Shown here in pieces: positions 11,991 to 23,805 of a DNA stretch of 64,000 nt. The stretch lies in contig NC_059073.1 in the NCBI RefSeq assembly GCF_020497125.1, positions 20,915,225-20,979,224 of the forward strand, in the 5' to 3' direction. The notes beneath the pieces are model-generated. The model made no database searches. It was not told the origin of the DNA and saw only the letters and a program-made list of their open reading frames with translations. This DNA comes from Mauremys mutica. Lineage: Eukaryota > Chordata > Testudines > Geoemydidae. Positions within the stretch are counted from its first letter, which is position 1. Each line of letters begins with the position of its first letter. The translations under genes were made by a program, and so were the position numbers.

Positions 11991-12999
11991 TGAAAAGTAT
12001 TTCTTCCAGTTACTTTGATTCCATTGAACCTGTCTCCGTTTGGTAGTTGTAAACTTGTGCTCAGGAATGCACTATAGCAGACTTCTATAGGATTTCATAC
12101 ACAAAATAAACCTGGGCTTAAAATACTATTGTTTTATCTATAGAAATGCCTCTAAAAATAGCAGACGGTTGCATTGGATAGACAGTACTTTCCAACATAG
12201 TTCTTTCAGAGAAGCTCAATGTAATGTTTAGTTATTGAGACGTGTACATCAAGGGAATGGAATCTTCATCCAGACACTTTCTTTTCAGTTTAAAAAACGT
12301 TTGGAGTTCTGACACAGTCTGTCCAATGGCATCTAGACTCAAATACTTCCAAGATTCTCCTTTAAATTCAGATCCCTGCAAACTGTAGTAATGTATGCTT
12401 TTTCAGAGGTTTTGGGTGTTTCCTTATTTTGGTGACTTCCCCTTTGGTTCATGGTCTTTCAAATACTGAAGAATTCAAATATCAAGGGGATTCTGATCAC
12501 TGGCTCATGTGACCATTCTAACATTAGTATATCCCTAAAAGTTGTTAAGTCCCTGGAGACTCTTACTTTTAAAAAAGGGCCAAGTTTTTTATTTAAACAT
12601 GGAAGCTGCAGGCTCTGGTAACTTTGCAATATAAAAGCAACAAAAGAATCAAGATTTTGAAGGTGGTCAACATTTTTCTGAGTTTGTTATCTGGCAATTT
12701 ATTATTTAATTAAAATTTGCTTATTTTTGCATGCTGATAATTCTTTCTATATTCACATCTTAGATTCAGGAATTTTGCCAGGAAAGTTTTGCTAAATCTA
12801 GAGATAGATACCTTCAAAGTCAAAACAGTGTTAGGGGACATAATAAATGGCAGGATTATTTTGTCTCAAGTAGCTAAATTTAAAGGCACCGTTCAACAAA
12901 GGGCAGGAAATGAACAAAGGAGGATTGAGGAACTCCAGATGGATCTTTTCAATCTTTATGGTTGGACAAGATAGTGGAGGAAATTAACACTGAGAAATG

Positions 13000-13205
13000 G
13001 CTATAATACTCAGAACTTCAAAGATATTAGTGCTTTGCAAAAGTTAGAATCAATTAAACTTTACTACAACTCTGATGTTTTGGGAAAGTGACACAGCAAA
13101 GTTCAATTACTTGCTCAGAGTCACACAACAAATTAATAGCAATCAGGAATAGAAGCCAGGAATTCTTATGCTGTCCACCACTCTGACCACTACACTCACT
13201 ACCTC
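13000..13205. repeat. L2/MIR-like ancient repeat fragment
   Basis: The text around GCAATCAGGAATAGAAGCCA and TCTGACCACTACACTCACTA, with GCTCAGAGTCACACAACAAA before it, matches the conserved 3' region of L2 and MIR repeats. It is strongly diverged. Confidence 0.6.
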
Positions 13206-13798
13206 ACAAGAAAGAGTATTCATAATTATAAGATGTATAATGAATTTGAGACCAAAAATGAAATTTAGCAGGAATGATTTCTAAAGGAAATCCAAATGTG
13301 TTCAGAAAAAAAAATACTACCAGAGTCAGTGAATCAGAAAATGATCCACATAAACTCCCTAATCAAAAGCAATATTGAAAAGTATGCTAGTTAATTAGGT
13401 GAATGGAGATATGGGAGAAATAATGGCACAGTTGAAATGTTAGTGGTAAGTGCAAAGCAACACACATCAATAAAACCAGTTTATATATATTTTTCTTATG
13501 GATTTTCATGGATTAACGTTAGATAGTATCCCTCAGATACTACGATCCTTTAGTTATAGATATTTAGTGAAGATTGGTGAAGTGTGCAGCAGCCATCACA
13601 AAGGCTTATATGGTATATAGTATGCTAGAGTGCATTAAAAGGGGGTAGAAAATGTAACCATAAATATTTTAAATCGGTTCTGATTATCACCTTTATATTT
13701 GCATATTTAATTTGATAAGTTGAAGAAAAGGGCAACTAGGATGCTAAGTGGTCTGGAGAACTTATGTAGGAAGAGAGATTAGGATGACTTTGGTCATG

Positions 13799-13955
13799 AT
13801 TTTCAAAAGTGAATAGTGATTTTGGATGTGTCAATTTTTGGGTACCCAACTTTTGTAACATCTTAAAGTTCTGATTTTCAGAAAGTGCTGAGTACCACCT
13901 TTTATACAGCTGGTCCCTTTAAGGCATTTCAGAATCACTAGGCACTTTTCAAAAT
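13799..13955. mobile_element. Small palindromic MITE
   Basis: The 23-bp ends ATTTTCAAAAGTGAATAGTG... at 13,799-13,821 and 13,933-13,955 are inverted and match at 20 positions. The interior (GGGTACCCAAC) has further local symmetry. No target duplication was recognised. Confidence 0.7.
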
Positions 13956-14730
13956 ATTGTTCTTAGGCCATCTAGTTTGTAGAGCTGGAGGGTAGGAGGT
14001 GAGGAGAGAGTATATGCAAATGAATTGTTTAGTAAAATTCCAATCCCATATATAAAAATAATAGATAACACAGTGGAATGACTGAACAATTATCTTAGTG
14101 TTCAGTGCCCAAAATCTTGATAATGGCTTTACATAGTCCCCGGAATAAAAATATACATATACTTTTTTTGCGACAATCATTTTTTATTAAGACATTAGTT
14201 ATTGTTATTTTCTTCCAAATCCTTTATTGTATGGAATAAAACCTGGGAACTTTCAGATACAGTAAGATAGTCATCTCAAAATTGTTTTCATAGACCCTTA
14301 GGTTTTCTCTAGTACTTGGAGGATACTTCCCTATAGCGAACTTTGTGGTCCGTACTTGATACTTGTCAAAACCTCTAGCAAGTTTTTACAAAGATATGTG
14401 AACTACAAGACTTGCTAAGCAGCTCTTGTTTTTAATAATACTTTAGTTAGGGAGCTAGTCCATTAATATAATTAAATATATATTTCTCAGTTTTGAACTT
14501 CAGATTTTTTTCTGCTATTTTGACATATTTTTCATAGGACACTACCAAATACGATAGCACCAGTTATATTTTCTGTCAAGTAATATAATCCTAGAAATCC
14601 ACCATTGCAATTAACAGTAGTCACAAAAAATGTGGTATAAGTGCCATCTGCTAACCCAACTCTAACAGTTAGCTCGCATTGTGTCCCCTGGGAATTGCTG
14701 GCACTGTGAGTGATGCAGGTGCAGAAACAA

Positions 14731-15005
14731 ATAAGAACATAAGAACATAAGAAAGGCCGTACCGGGTCAGACCAAAGGTCCATCTAGCCCAGTATCTGTC
14801 TACCGACAGTGGCCAATGCCAGGTGCCCCAGAGGGAGTGAACCTAACAGGCAATGATCAAGTGATCTCTCTCCTGCCATCCATCTCCATCCTCTGACGAA
14901 CAGAGGCTAGGGACACCATTCTTACCCATCCTGGCTAATAGCCATTTATGGACTTAGCCACCATGAATTTATCCAGTCCCCTTTTAAACATTGTTATAGT
15001 CCTAT
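14731..15005 (-). mobile_element. CR1 LINE 3' end, 5' truncated
   Basis: On the minus strand the fragment runs from the last ORF2 codons ([12 protein letters not shown], near 14,985) through the 3' UTR to the terminal repeat ATAAGAACATAAGAACATAA at 14,731. It is clearly the same subfamily as the copies at 22,790 and 27,541. Confidence 0.85.
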
Positions 15006-16698
15006 ATAGTCCAAAGAAGAAAACTAAAATAATTAAATGTATATATTTGGTAAATAAAGGTAAAAGAAATTATAAAATATCAGCATTTATTAAATGATAA
15101 AGATAAAAGTAATTAACAAGAAATTTTATTTTTCAAGACATTTAGAATAGAAGATTAAAGAGAAATGCAGAGGGAGAAAGAAAGGAGCTGATTAAAATGC
15201 TTCTTTCCCTAATTTAAATATATGTGGAAATCCTGCTAATTTAGTTATACAAGATATTGAGCTCAATACAGGAGTAACTGGGTAAAACTGTATGGGTTAT
15301 GATACGCAGTAAGTCAAACTACATTAATTTTTTTCTGGTAAGACTGCTCAGCGTGAATTACCTGAGTTGTTTCTATTGAAGTTAATTCTGAAAAATATTC
15401 AAAGAATTTGCTAGCTGCTGAATGCTTCTAAATATTTACGTGTATGTTGTTTGCAATCTCCAATTCTGAAGAAGTATATCTTAGTATAATAAATAATTTC
15501 CAAAGTTGCAAAATGCAATCATAAGCAGTAAAAGTGAAAGTTATGGTTAACTTTGTGGCAAGCAACTTCTTTCTTTTTCTTTTCAAAAAAAGTCCAGATA
15601 ACACTGAATCTGATTTCCACCAATGGCTCTAATATCATTAAACTTTGAATTGGAACATTTATGCTGTTAGTTATAAAACAATCACTCTTGGAAAAAAGAT
15701 AACTTAGAGGAAAGAGATAGTGAAATACAAGTCTTTCTTGAGGACCAGAAGCATAAAGAGCACACTTTATATAGCACTTATATAGTACTTTGTATTTTCA
15801 AATCACCTTTTTCTGATAGACTAATAGAGACTTCTTCAGTCATCTTAAATAATTTGCTGTTTTCTAATCTCTTCTTATTCTTAAGATTTTAGCATATTAT
15901 ATATATAATGAAAACTCACTCCTGTTCAATAGAGTGATAGTAAGTCTGTGCCAGACTGGGAGTAGAACCTATGTTTCTTCTTTGAGAGATGATCCCTCAG
16001 CATTGTGGGTGCTCATGTATTCCATATGCCTGAGAACAAAAGATTTTTCACTAGCAGCATCCGTTGTTCTGCACCTGTTTCTTCTCCTTCTCATGCTCCA
16101 AACCAAGGGCATAAGGGATGGCCTGGACTGACCGCCTCTCCTGTTGTGGTGTGACAAAATCTCCCGTGTGCGCAAGCTTTACCAGCATTCTTCATTTTTT
16201 TCCTCCTCAAACCTGACAGTCTCATGAATTCCAACTCTATAGACAGTTGGAGCTTTTTATGATACCCATTCTGACCCCAGAATTCTGGGTGGCCGAATAG
16301 TTTCCCTCCAGCCCTAGTGCTTCTAGCTCCAAATCCTCAGAGGTCAGGCCCACCAACTAGTCCAACCATAGACATGAGAGTGTAAGGGCAAACAGCCTCA
16401 TAAGAAGTGGGAGAAATTGTCTCCAAGTCCTCAGAGAAAAGGACCACCTCCCACATGTCCTTGGGGTCTGGTGAGACTCTGTGCACTGGTAGGAATGTGT
16501 CAGGAGCTCATAGGGAGCATGGGTCTACATTTTGGGGTACTCAAAGCCAAGGGTGCTCCAAAACCACCTGCACGAGGGGCAGAACCAGCCCATGCATTAG
16601 TGAGTTGAGAAGGGAACAATCTCATTTACTGACAATACTGCACTGCAAAAAAAGTGACTTGACAGTATCGATGCTCCCCTGACCAACCCAAGTCGTCA

Positions 16699-17397
16699 TT
16701 GTCAGCTCCACCCAGAGCCAGGATCCCCTCCGGCTCTACATCCACTAGGTCTGCATGTACCTTCCTTGAGGATCTGGTGATTTACACTGACCCAGAGTTG
16801 CTGATACTATTGGATCTGCTAGTGTTCAATGAGACTCTTATACTAACGACACATTATTTACTGGTCCCATCTACCAGTCATGGCATAGACACGGGTATGC
16901 CATCTGTGTGCTGTCCGCCAGTCCTGTCCACCACCATGGCATCACAAGACAGTACTATCGGTTCTACTGGTAGAATTGGAGGATTCATGTTTCATATTGG
17001 TGCTGAGGCACCAATTCCTCTGACAGTTCCAAGGCACAAGATGAATCCCAACAGGGGTTCCAGAGTCTCCTGGACACCCTCTAACTCCCATAGGGCACTT
17101 TACCAGCCCTGGGAAACCCTCCAAGGGCATGCCTTCCATATCCATATGATCCCACCCCATGGACATACTGGGGCTCTTCAGACCCTCATTTTTGACCTGC
17201 TGGCTACAAGGACTCAGAGTGGGAGTTTTGACAGGTTGCTTCTCAAAGAAGAGTCTCATCTCCCCCAGGGATGTTATGAGGAGGACCACCATCTGGACCA
17301 GCCAGTCCCACCTGATCCATCTTTTGCACTTAGTTCCTCATCATCTGATGAGGCAGTGGCACCAGCCTCACCATTGCTACCAGGTGATTATAGGTAA
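16699..17397 (+). pseudogene. DIRS gag-like ORF fragment (copy 1)
   Basis: An open stretch of 232 codons rich in Ser, Pro, Thr and His, ending in SSSSSDEAVAPASPLLPGDY. The SSDEAV motif is characteristic of the gag-like protein of turtle DIRS elements as I know them, and SSDEAEEDDAV occupies the same place in copy 2. The frame has no independent start context and its product would be a fragment. Confidence 0.55.
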
Positions 17398-17531
17398 TTT
17401 CAGGTCCTCCTGAGGAGGATTGTGGAGGTTCTCCAGATTCCCCTGGAGGAACTGAATGACCCTACTCACAAACTTCTGGATATTCACCAGACTACAGGCC
17501 CTAGTAAGGTTGTGTTTCCAATCAATAATGC

Positions 17532-18689
17532 TGTGATGGGTTCGTTCACAGAGCTCTCTTTAGGACTGTAACCTGACGTGCTGAAATTACCTCTGAGCCC
17601 GTTTTCCCTGCCAGCTTGGGACTCCAGAACCCTGCCTTATTGAGTCAGACACGCTAGCCTGCTGCAACACAGACCCAGGTCTGGTCTATGCCCCCAAAGC
17701 TGCCTACTTCAACTAAAAACTGCTTAGCGGGTTGCCTATCTGCAGCACCTAGACACCCAGCTCACTATGGGATCCAAACCCCAAGTAAATCCGTTTTACT
17801 CTGTATAAACCTTATACAGGGTAAACTCATAAATTGTCCGCCCTCTATAACACTGATATAGAGAGATGCAAAGCTGTTTGCTCCTCCAGGTAGTAATCAC
17901 TTACTCTGGGTTAATTAATAAACAAAAGTGATTTATTAAGTATAAAAAGTAGGATTTCAGTGTTTTCAAGTAATAACAGAACAAAGTAACTCACCAAGCA
18001 AAATAAAGCAAAAACATGCAAGTCTAAGCCGAATACATTAAGAAACTTTACAGGTAAATTTCACCTTCAGAGATGTTCCAATAAGCTTCTTTCACAGACT
18101 AGACTCCTTCCTAGTCTGGGCTCAATCCTTTCGCATGGTACAGTCCTTGTTAGTTCCAGCAGACATCTTAGGTGGAAAGCAGGGGTGTTCTTATGACTGG
18201 GATCCACTCCCTTTTATAGCTTTGGCATAAGGCGGGAATATCTTGTCTCTCTGGGTCCCAACCCCTCCTTCTAAATGGAAAAGCACCAGGTTTAAGATGG
18301 ATTCCAGTATCATGTGACATGTTCACATGTCCTGTGAGACCCCAGCCTCCATTCTTCCAAGGCTGGTCCGCACGTACCCAGGAAGGTTTGCAGGTAAGTA
18401 AACCATTTACAACCAGTTGTCATAGTCAATGGTAGCCATCAAGATTCTAAACCTCCATTAATGGCCCACACTTTGCATAATTACAATAGAACCTCAGAGT
18501 TATACTCCATATTTCTAGCTTCAGATACAAGAATGATACGTGCATACAAATAGGAGGAATATATTCAGTAGGTTATAACCTTTGTAATGATACCTTACAA
18601 GAAACTATTTTGTATAAAGCATATTCCAGTTACATCATATTCACACTCATAAGCATATTTCTGTAAAACACATGGAGTGCAATGTCACA
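17532..18689 (-). mobile_element. Solo LTR of an endogenous retrovirus, 5-bp target duplication
   Basis: The 1,158-bp block begins TGTGATGGG and ends ATGTCACA, with AATGC directly on both sides (17,527-17,531 and 18,690-18,694). On the minus strand there is a TATA box (GCTATAAAAG, 18,211-18,220) and about 275 bp further an AATAAA signal (17,932-17,937), as in an LTR read right to left. No internal viral genes are present, so it is a solo LTR. It lies inside the gag region of DIRS copy 1 and is therefore younger. Confidence 0.9.
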
Positions 18690-19195
18690 AATGCCTTATC
18701 AGAACCCACCAAACCAGTTTGGCTTAGCACAACCACCTTTATTCCAACTCTGAAAAGGACAGAGAAAAAGTACTTGGTACCATCAAAGGGGGAGGAATAT
18801 TTGTTTTCTTAACCCAGCCCAAACTCTCTAGTGGTCCAGGCTGTCAAGCAGTGCAACAGGCTGCACCAGTCTAGGTCTACTTCCTCAAACAAGGATACGA
18901 AGAGACTAGATCTCTTTGGTAAAGTTTTTCATCCACCAGTCTGCAATTTTGCGTAGCAAATTATCAGGTCCTGATGTCTAAGTATGATTTTAACTTAACA
19001 AATTGTCTGAATTTGCTAACAGGAGGAGCTCAGATCTGTTCCAGGCCATCCTGGACAAAGGGAAATTGCTTGCCCAATTATCCCTCCAAGGGTCATAAGA
19101 CACAGCAGATATGGCTTCGCATTCCATGGTGACTTTGGTAGTCATGAGATAGGCTTCATGGTTGCACGTCTGGGCTTCCTGGTGAGGTCGAGGAA

Positions 19196-20050
19196 ATGGT
19201 AGAGGATCTTCCCTTTGAGGTCAACAGTCTATTAAGTGTACGAAGTGACTCCTCTATTTACTCACTAAAGGCCTCCCTGCAACTCCTCTTCTCCTTGGCG
19301 ATATACACTCCTGTGCCTTGGAGGAAGTACTCCAAACTTCCTTCTTGTAGGCACTATCCTGTTTCTCAGCCCTTTTACCATCAAAGGGCTTATGAGACAC
19401 CTAGAAGCCACCCTAGAAGGTACAGTGCAGCAGACAGAACACCTCATTGCCACTTCATTCCCAGTCCCAGGCTCCAGCCAAATAATCATTTTGACTGGAC
19501 CTTCAAGAGCTGCCATCCAGTCTCCATGTTGGCGGATCCCCTTTACCTTTGTGACCACCTATCCCATTTCTTTCTTATGTGGCAGCATATCACATTGGAC
19601 AAATGAATCCTAGATGATAAGCTACACAATAGAATTTATGCCCTTCCCCCAAAACCCTCCTCTCCATCCCTCTTCAGCGAGCCCTCTCACAAGAGGATCC
19701 TCAGAAGGTGGATTCCCTGATCCAGTTAGGTGCGATAAAGTCCGTGCCTCCTCAACACGGAGGAAAGGGCTTCTATTCCAGATACTTCCTCATCCCCCCG
19801 CAAAATGGAGATTGAAGATCCTGGATCTCAGCTAAATATCTTCGTATGACATTCAAGATTCAGGATGATCATCTTAGCCTCCATAATACCCTCCCTAAAA
19901 AAAGACAACTGGTTTGCAGCTCTCAATCTGAAGGACATGGATTTTCATATAGACTTTAATTCAGCACATAGGAGCTTCCTGAGCTTCACAGTGGGTCTAG
20001 AACATTTTCACAAAGGTACTTTCTGTGGCAACAGTGTACCTGAGTCACCA
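19196..20050 (+). pseudogene. DIRS gag end and reverse transcriptase start (copy 1)
   Basis: At 19,196 the frame reads VEDLPFEVNSLL, the counterpart of IEDLPFEGSSLFS in copy 3. Near 19,720-19,800 pieces of a pre-RT segment (QLGAIKSVPP-like, GKGFYSRYFL-like) are visible in other frames. At 19,865 a further frame carries IPSLKKDNWFAALNLKDMDF then HIDFNSAHRSF, matching the DIRS reverse transcriptase palm. Frameshifts and stops separate these pieces, and the catalytic aspartate region further on is absent. Confidence 0.7.
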
Positions 20051-22494
20051 GAGCAACCCAGTTTTCCCTTACCTCGACAACTGATTGCTCATGGGATGGT
20101 CATATCAAGAAGTGAGGATGGCTATCCTTTTCTGGCTTGGTTTCCTCTTTGCCTTGGTTCTTCAGGTAAATCTAGAAAAGTCTACTTTAATTCCCACCCA
20201 TGCCAGTGTCTGTGCTAAATTAACTTTAATTACTCCTTAAATTAGTGTTTGAGCTTGGAAATTGGACTCCTGAATCTCAAAAATGCGGCTGCTCAGATAA
20301 CTTAATTTCTGCTTTTTATTTACAAATACACAAAAGCCACAATATGGAAATTGGTTTCCCACCTGCAAAAAAAAATACCTGTTCTAGGTAGTTATATTTG
20401 CAGCTTTATAAAGATGATAAACTCTAACACAGTAAAACTTGTTGGATGTTTTCTCACAAATACATCTGCTAGTACAGTTTCTCAGAAACTCTTAAAGTTA
20501 GGACCAGAAAATCCTTCTGTTATTTAACAACTTTGTTTTGGGGAGAGGGGAGATTGGCTATCTGATTTTGTTTTTCATCCTTCATGAAACTTCCTGGAGA
20601 AAAGGCATAGTGGGGAATGGAATCCAGAGAGCTGTTAGATATTCAGAAATAGTACTGAGAGTCTTTGATAAAAAGTCATGAACTGCTGGAACTTTAGTGT
20701 CGCAAAATGGCATGGTGAGGACTCTTGCCTGACAATTTTTTGTGCTTGTTACCCCAAATCTTTGGAGTCTGTGCATGTGGGGAAACATTTACACTTCATG
20801 AGTAAATGCTTTGACAGCCAAACACATTATTTTGTAGTGATTGTGAAGGACAGGCATTTGCACAATAGAAGCAGCAAGAAGCATTAGCTTAAGATGCAGA
20901 CACAGAATCACTGGGTACGGAGAATTACTGACTTAAACAGACATTTTTCTGTGCAAGATTTTTATGATTGGATTCTTAATTATTTCAATTCAGTAGTACC
21001 TATTAATCTTTTGACATAATTCAAGGAGACAGACGCCTGTTCAGATTTAATTGTATTTTGGTTAACAGGTATATTTTTAGGGTCTCTTTTTATGTATCTT
21101 CATGTCTGAAGATGGTGTAAAGTTCAGAAAATTCAGTGTGCTGGTTTTTATGGGAAATTATAGCAGTAGCTTTGACACACCCCAATGAATTTGATGGTAT
21201 TCGTGTCATGCTTTCTTGGAGCTGGGAAATGCTCACCTTTACATATCCCGAAGGTCAGAGGCACTGATTAAGAGTGCCTAAATCTGTTCTGTTTATGGAA
21301 GGGAACACTCAGATATTTTCTGATCCCCACATGATCTCCTCCAAGGATAATGGTAAGAGGACGCTATTAAAATAAGAAATTATTTTCCCTCCAAACCCAA
21401 CTTAATGATGTAACCTTCTAAATTTGAAGACTCTGTGAGCATGTTAGTTCATTACTCAAATATTAATGTTTTGATATGGCCGTTTATCCTGTTAGAAAGG
21501 CCTCATCTACACAGGCTAAAAGATTTATTTTTCAGTTAAATTAATTTGATTGAAAATCCCTCTTAACATTCATGTAGACACATCTTTAAGATAGTTTGAA
21601 CAGGTAGTGTTTTAGCCAAACTGTTAAATAGCTGTACAATTTTATTAGACAAAGTTTGTAAAACAGCCAGTATATAGACTCGGTGTTTAAAAACAGGTGT
21701 GCAAATAATTTGTCCAAACATTTATTGTGATTGTATACATCATTGTGGGATTTGTAAATATGAACGAATGTTTTCTGCATTTAGCAATTTGTGTGCAAGT
21801 ATAGTATGCACAGTCAAAATAGTACTTGCAATTGGGTACATGTGTCTTAAAATCTGAGCTGATGGATGACTATTCTGTTCACAGACTGAAACATATACAG
21901 ACTATACAACGGAACTTAAAAATGGTGTCAGATAAAGGGAAACTTATGGGTAGTTACGCATAATGGTATTTGTTAAAGAGAATGGGGTAAATATATTTGT
22001 ATCTTCTAATGACTGCAAATAGTAAGGGCCTCAGTATTGTTTAATAGAAAATATGTTGAGACATTAATTCCATTACTGCTTTGGGGAAGGAATCCCACTT
22101 ACTGAATAACCAGTCTCACTCCTGTGTGCTCTCCCTTCCAAGTTTTGAACCACCTCCAAGCTACTTAGGAGAGTTGATGCAATTGCAGTTGAAGATGATA
22201 TGATGGCTATTCATGATTTTCTTTTAGTGACGTGAGGACAAACTTTTTGTATGGATATGAAAAGCTAGAATGTATGTATTTTATTTTACTGATATATAAC
22301 TCAAGACCATTGTAAAGAAACTCCTTCCAGGATGCTTGAGTGTATGTCATGAATTGCAACCACTTTGTATTCAAGGATAATAATCAGTTCTGATATCTGT
22401 GAGTCATAAGACGGATGGGATTTGAAAGACTGCTGACAAACTGTATTAGATGAAGAAATCAATAACTAAACAGTAGCTCATTTTCATGATCCTT

Positions 22495-22509
22495 CCCCCC
22501 CCCCCCCCC
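22495..22509 (+). repeat. C15 homopolymer
   Basis: Fifteen C residues in a row, likely to vary in length between individuals and to be error-prone in sequencing. Confidence 0.95.
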
Positions 22510-22789
22510 AGGCATATCTTTCAGAGGCTGTGATCATCTCCAGAATCACATTCTAGGATATTGTTTTCAAACTTCCTTAAATTAACAAACATGCCAACTT
22601 AAAATACACTTTTTGATATATTTTGTGGAACTTTCCCTTCAGCCCTGTGGAGCCCAAGTTTGCTAATGACCTTCAGGTCTGAGTTGTGGTTTTATTTTTG
22701 TTTTGTTTTTTAAAGCAACAATTGATAAGCTAGAATTGCTCCATATCTTTTGTTTGTTGTTTGGTGAACTGTAAGAAAAGCCTTATTGA

Positions 22790-22994
22790 CCCAGAAGCCA
22801 GTATATGGGCAGGGATGGTGTCCCTAGCCTCTGTTTACCAGAAGCTGGGAATGGGCAACAGAGATGGATCACTTGATGATTACCTGTTCTGTTCATTTCC
22901 TCTGGGGCACCTGGATTGGCCACTGTCGGAAAACAGAATACTGGGCTAGATGGACCTTTTGGTCTGACACAGTATGGCTGTTCTTATGTTCTTA
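22790..22994 (+). mobile_element. CR1 LINE 3' UTR fragment
   Basis: Contains GGGATGGTGTCCCTAGCCTC, GGCCACTGTCGG and TGGGCTAGATGGACC, ending in TTCTTATGTTCTTA. It is the same 3' end as that of the CR1 at 27,541-28,254, without any coding part. Confidence 0.85.
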
Positions 22995-23329
22995 AATTGC
23001 TCCCCAAGTAATGTTCTATTGCTTGTTAGGGAAACTGAAAATTACCTTGATCTGTTTTCTGGGCCTCCTTCATCTGTGAATTTTAATTTCACTTTTCATG
23101 TTTCCCTGAATGTCCATAAGTTTCCTATATTTTACTGCTTCTTTTTCCATCCATGTACATGTTGATTAACTCTTTATGGATCTGAATTTGCTATTAGTGT
23201 GGAACTTTTTTGCCACAGGTTCAGCTACATTAGATAGTGAAAATATGTGTGCAGCATATTTGTTTAAATCATGATATTTATACGTTTCTTTAAACTCAAG
23301 TAGTGCTTTTTTTTTTTTCTTTTTCTTAG

Positions 23330-23404
23330 CTCCAGGGCTTAAGCCACAATGTTATCTTCACATTGGATTCTCTCTTAAAAGGAGACTTGAAAGGAGTTAA
23401 AGGG
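23330..23404 (+). CDS. ASAP1: ASAP1 coding exon, BAR domain
   Basis: This 75-bp exon is preceded by a long T tract and TTAG and followed by GTAAGT. It encodes exactly 25 residues in phase 0, from LQGLSHNVIF to LKGDLKGVKG, about residues 136-160 of the protein. The lysine-rich segment LLKGDLKGVKGDLKKPFD, completed by the next exon, is shared by ASAP family BAR domains and lies near the helix 1-helix 2 region. Both ends are phase 0, so skipping the exon would keep the frame but delete 25 residues of the BAR helix. It lies 14.4 kb after the previous exon and only 351 bp before the next. Confidence 0.96.
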
Positions 23405-23755
23405 GTAAGTGTTCAGCGAACCTAGAGTATTTCCAGGGAAACATTTCAGGGTTGCCTAGATTTCAGCTTCTTACTATCCATCTCATCCATCCATGCATCC
23501 AGATTCTTATGCTGGCACTTATTCTCATCATATCTGCATGGATTCTGCTAACTATAATAGAAGTTGCATGATTAAAATTCCACTTGGAAAATGTGTGGTT
23601 CGTATCTGTCTTAAGATCTGTGGGAAAGGAATATTTGAAAAGATTTAAAAGACTTAAAAATGCCATTTATGATTTTTGGAATGATATCTTAGTTTTAAAC
23701 CTACAATTTAAAAGTGTTAATAAACATATTTTAAGTGCATTTTCTGTTTCCTAAG
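23405..23755 (+). other. ASAP1: ASAP1 intron, 351 bp
   Basis: The shortest intron of the window, GTAAGT to CTAAG. No repeat was recognised. It contains only chance short frames. Confidence 0.9.
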
Positions 23756-23805
23756 GATCTTAAAAAGCCTTTTGACAAAGCCTGGAAGGATTATGAGACC
23801 AAATT
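23756..23805 (+). CDS. ASAP1: ASAP1 coding exon, BAR domain (50-bp small exon)
   Basis: A 50-bp exon between TTTCTGTTTCCTAAG and GTAAGT. It encodes DLKKPFDKAWKDYETK plus the first two bases (TT) of a Phe codon completed by the C of the next exon. Read without splicing, the frame would run into TTG TAA, so the donor position is fixed by both the GT and the conserved Phe. The peptide is a well conserved BAR segment of ASAP proteins. Skipping this exon would shift the frame, so it should be constitutive. Confidence 0.95.

Larger units (their letters stand above)
15960..20060 (+). mobile_element. DIRS-like retrotransposon copy 1, degraded, split by an LTR
   Basis: A decayed gag-like region is followed by the beginning of a reverse transcriptase, in the order expected for DIRS elements (tyrosine-recombinase retrotransposons common in turtles). 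Gag pieces include a Ser/Asp-rich SSSSSDEAVA near 17,335 and VEDLPFEVNSLLS near 19,200, also found in the other two copies. RT begins near 19,865 with DNWFAALNLKD. RNase H and recombinase parts are missing. A solo LTR interrupts it at 17,532-18,689. The left limit is approximate. Confidence 0.75.
8945..23329 (+). other. ASAP1: ASAP1 intron, 14.4 kb
   Basis: Contains a GC-rich repeat (about 10,915-11,990), an L2/MIR-like fragment (about 13,000-13,205), a small TIR element (13,799-13,955), a CR1 3' end (14,731-15,005), the first DIRS remnant with its solo LTR (about 15,960-20,060), a C15 run (22,495-22,509) and another CR1 3' end (22,790-22,994). I see no gene in 8,945-10,910, 12,000-13,000, 15,010-15,950 or 20,070-22,490; these are AT-rich and without clear repeats, apart from a possible small TIR fragment around 21,490-21,600. 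Confidence 0.9.

Noticed and set aside
12789..12974. A 61-codon frame with an exon-like protein, possible missed ASAP1 exon
   Set aside because: It does not match any ASAP1 segment, and the exons on either side already join in phase.
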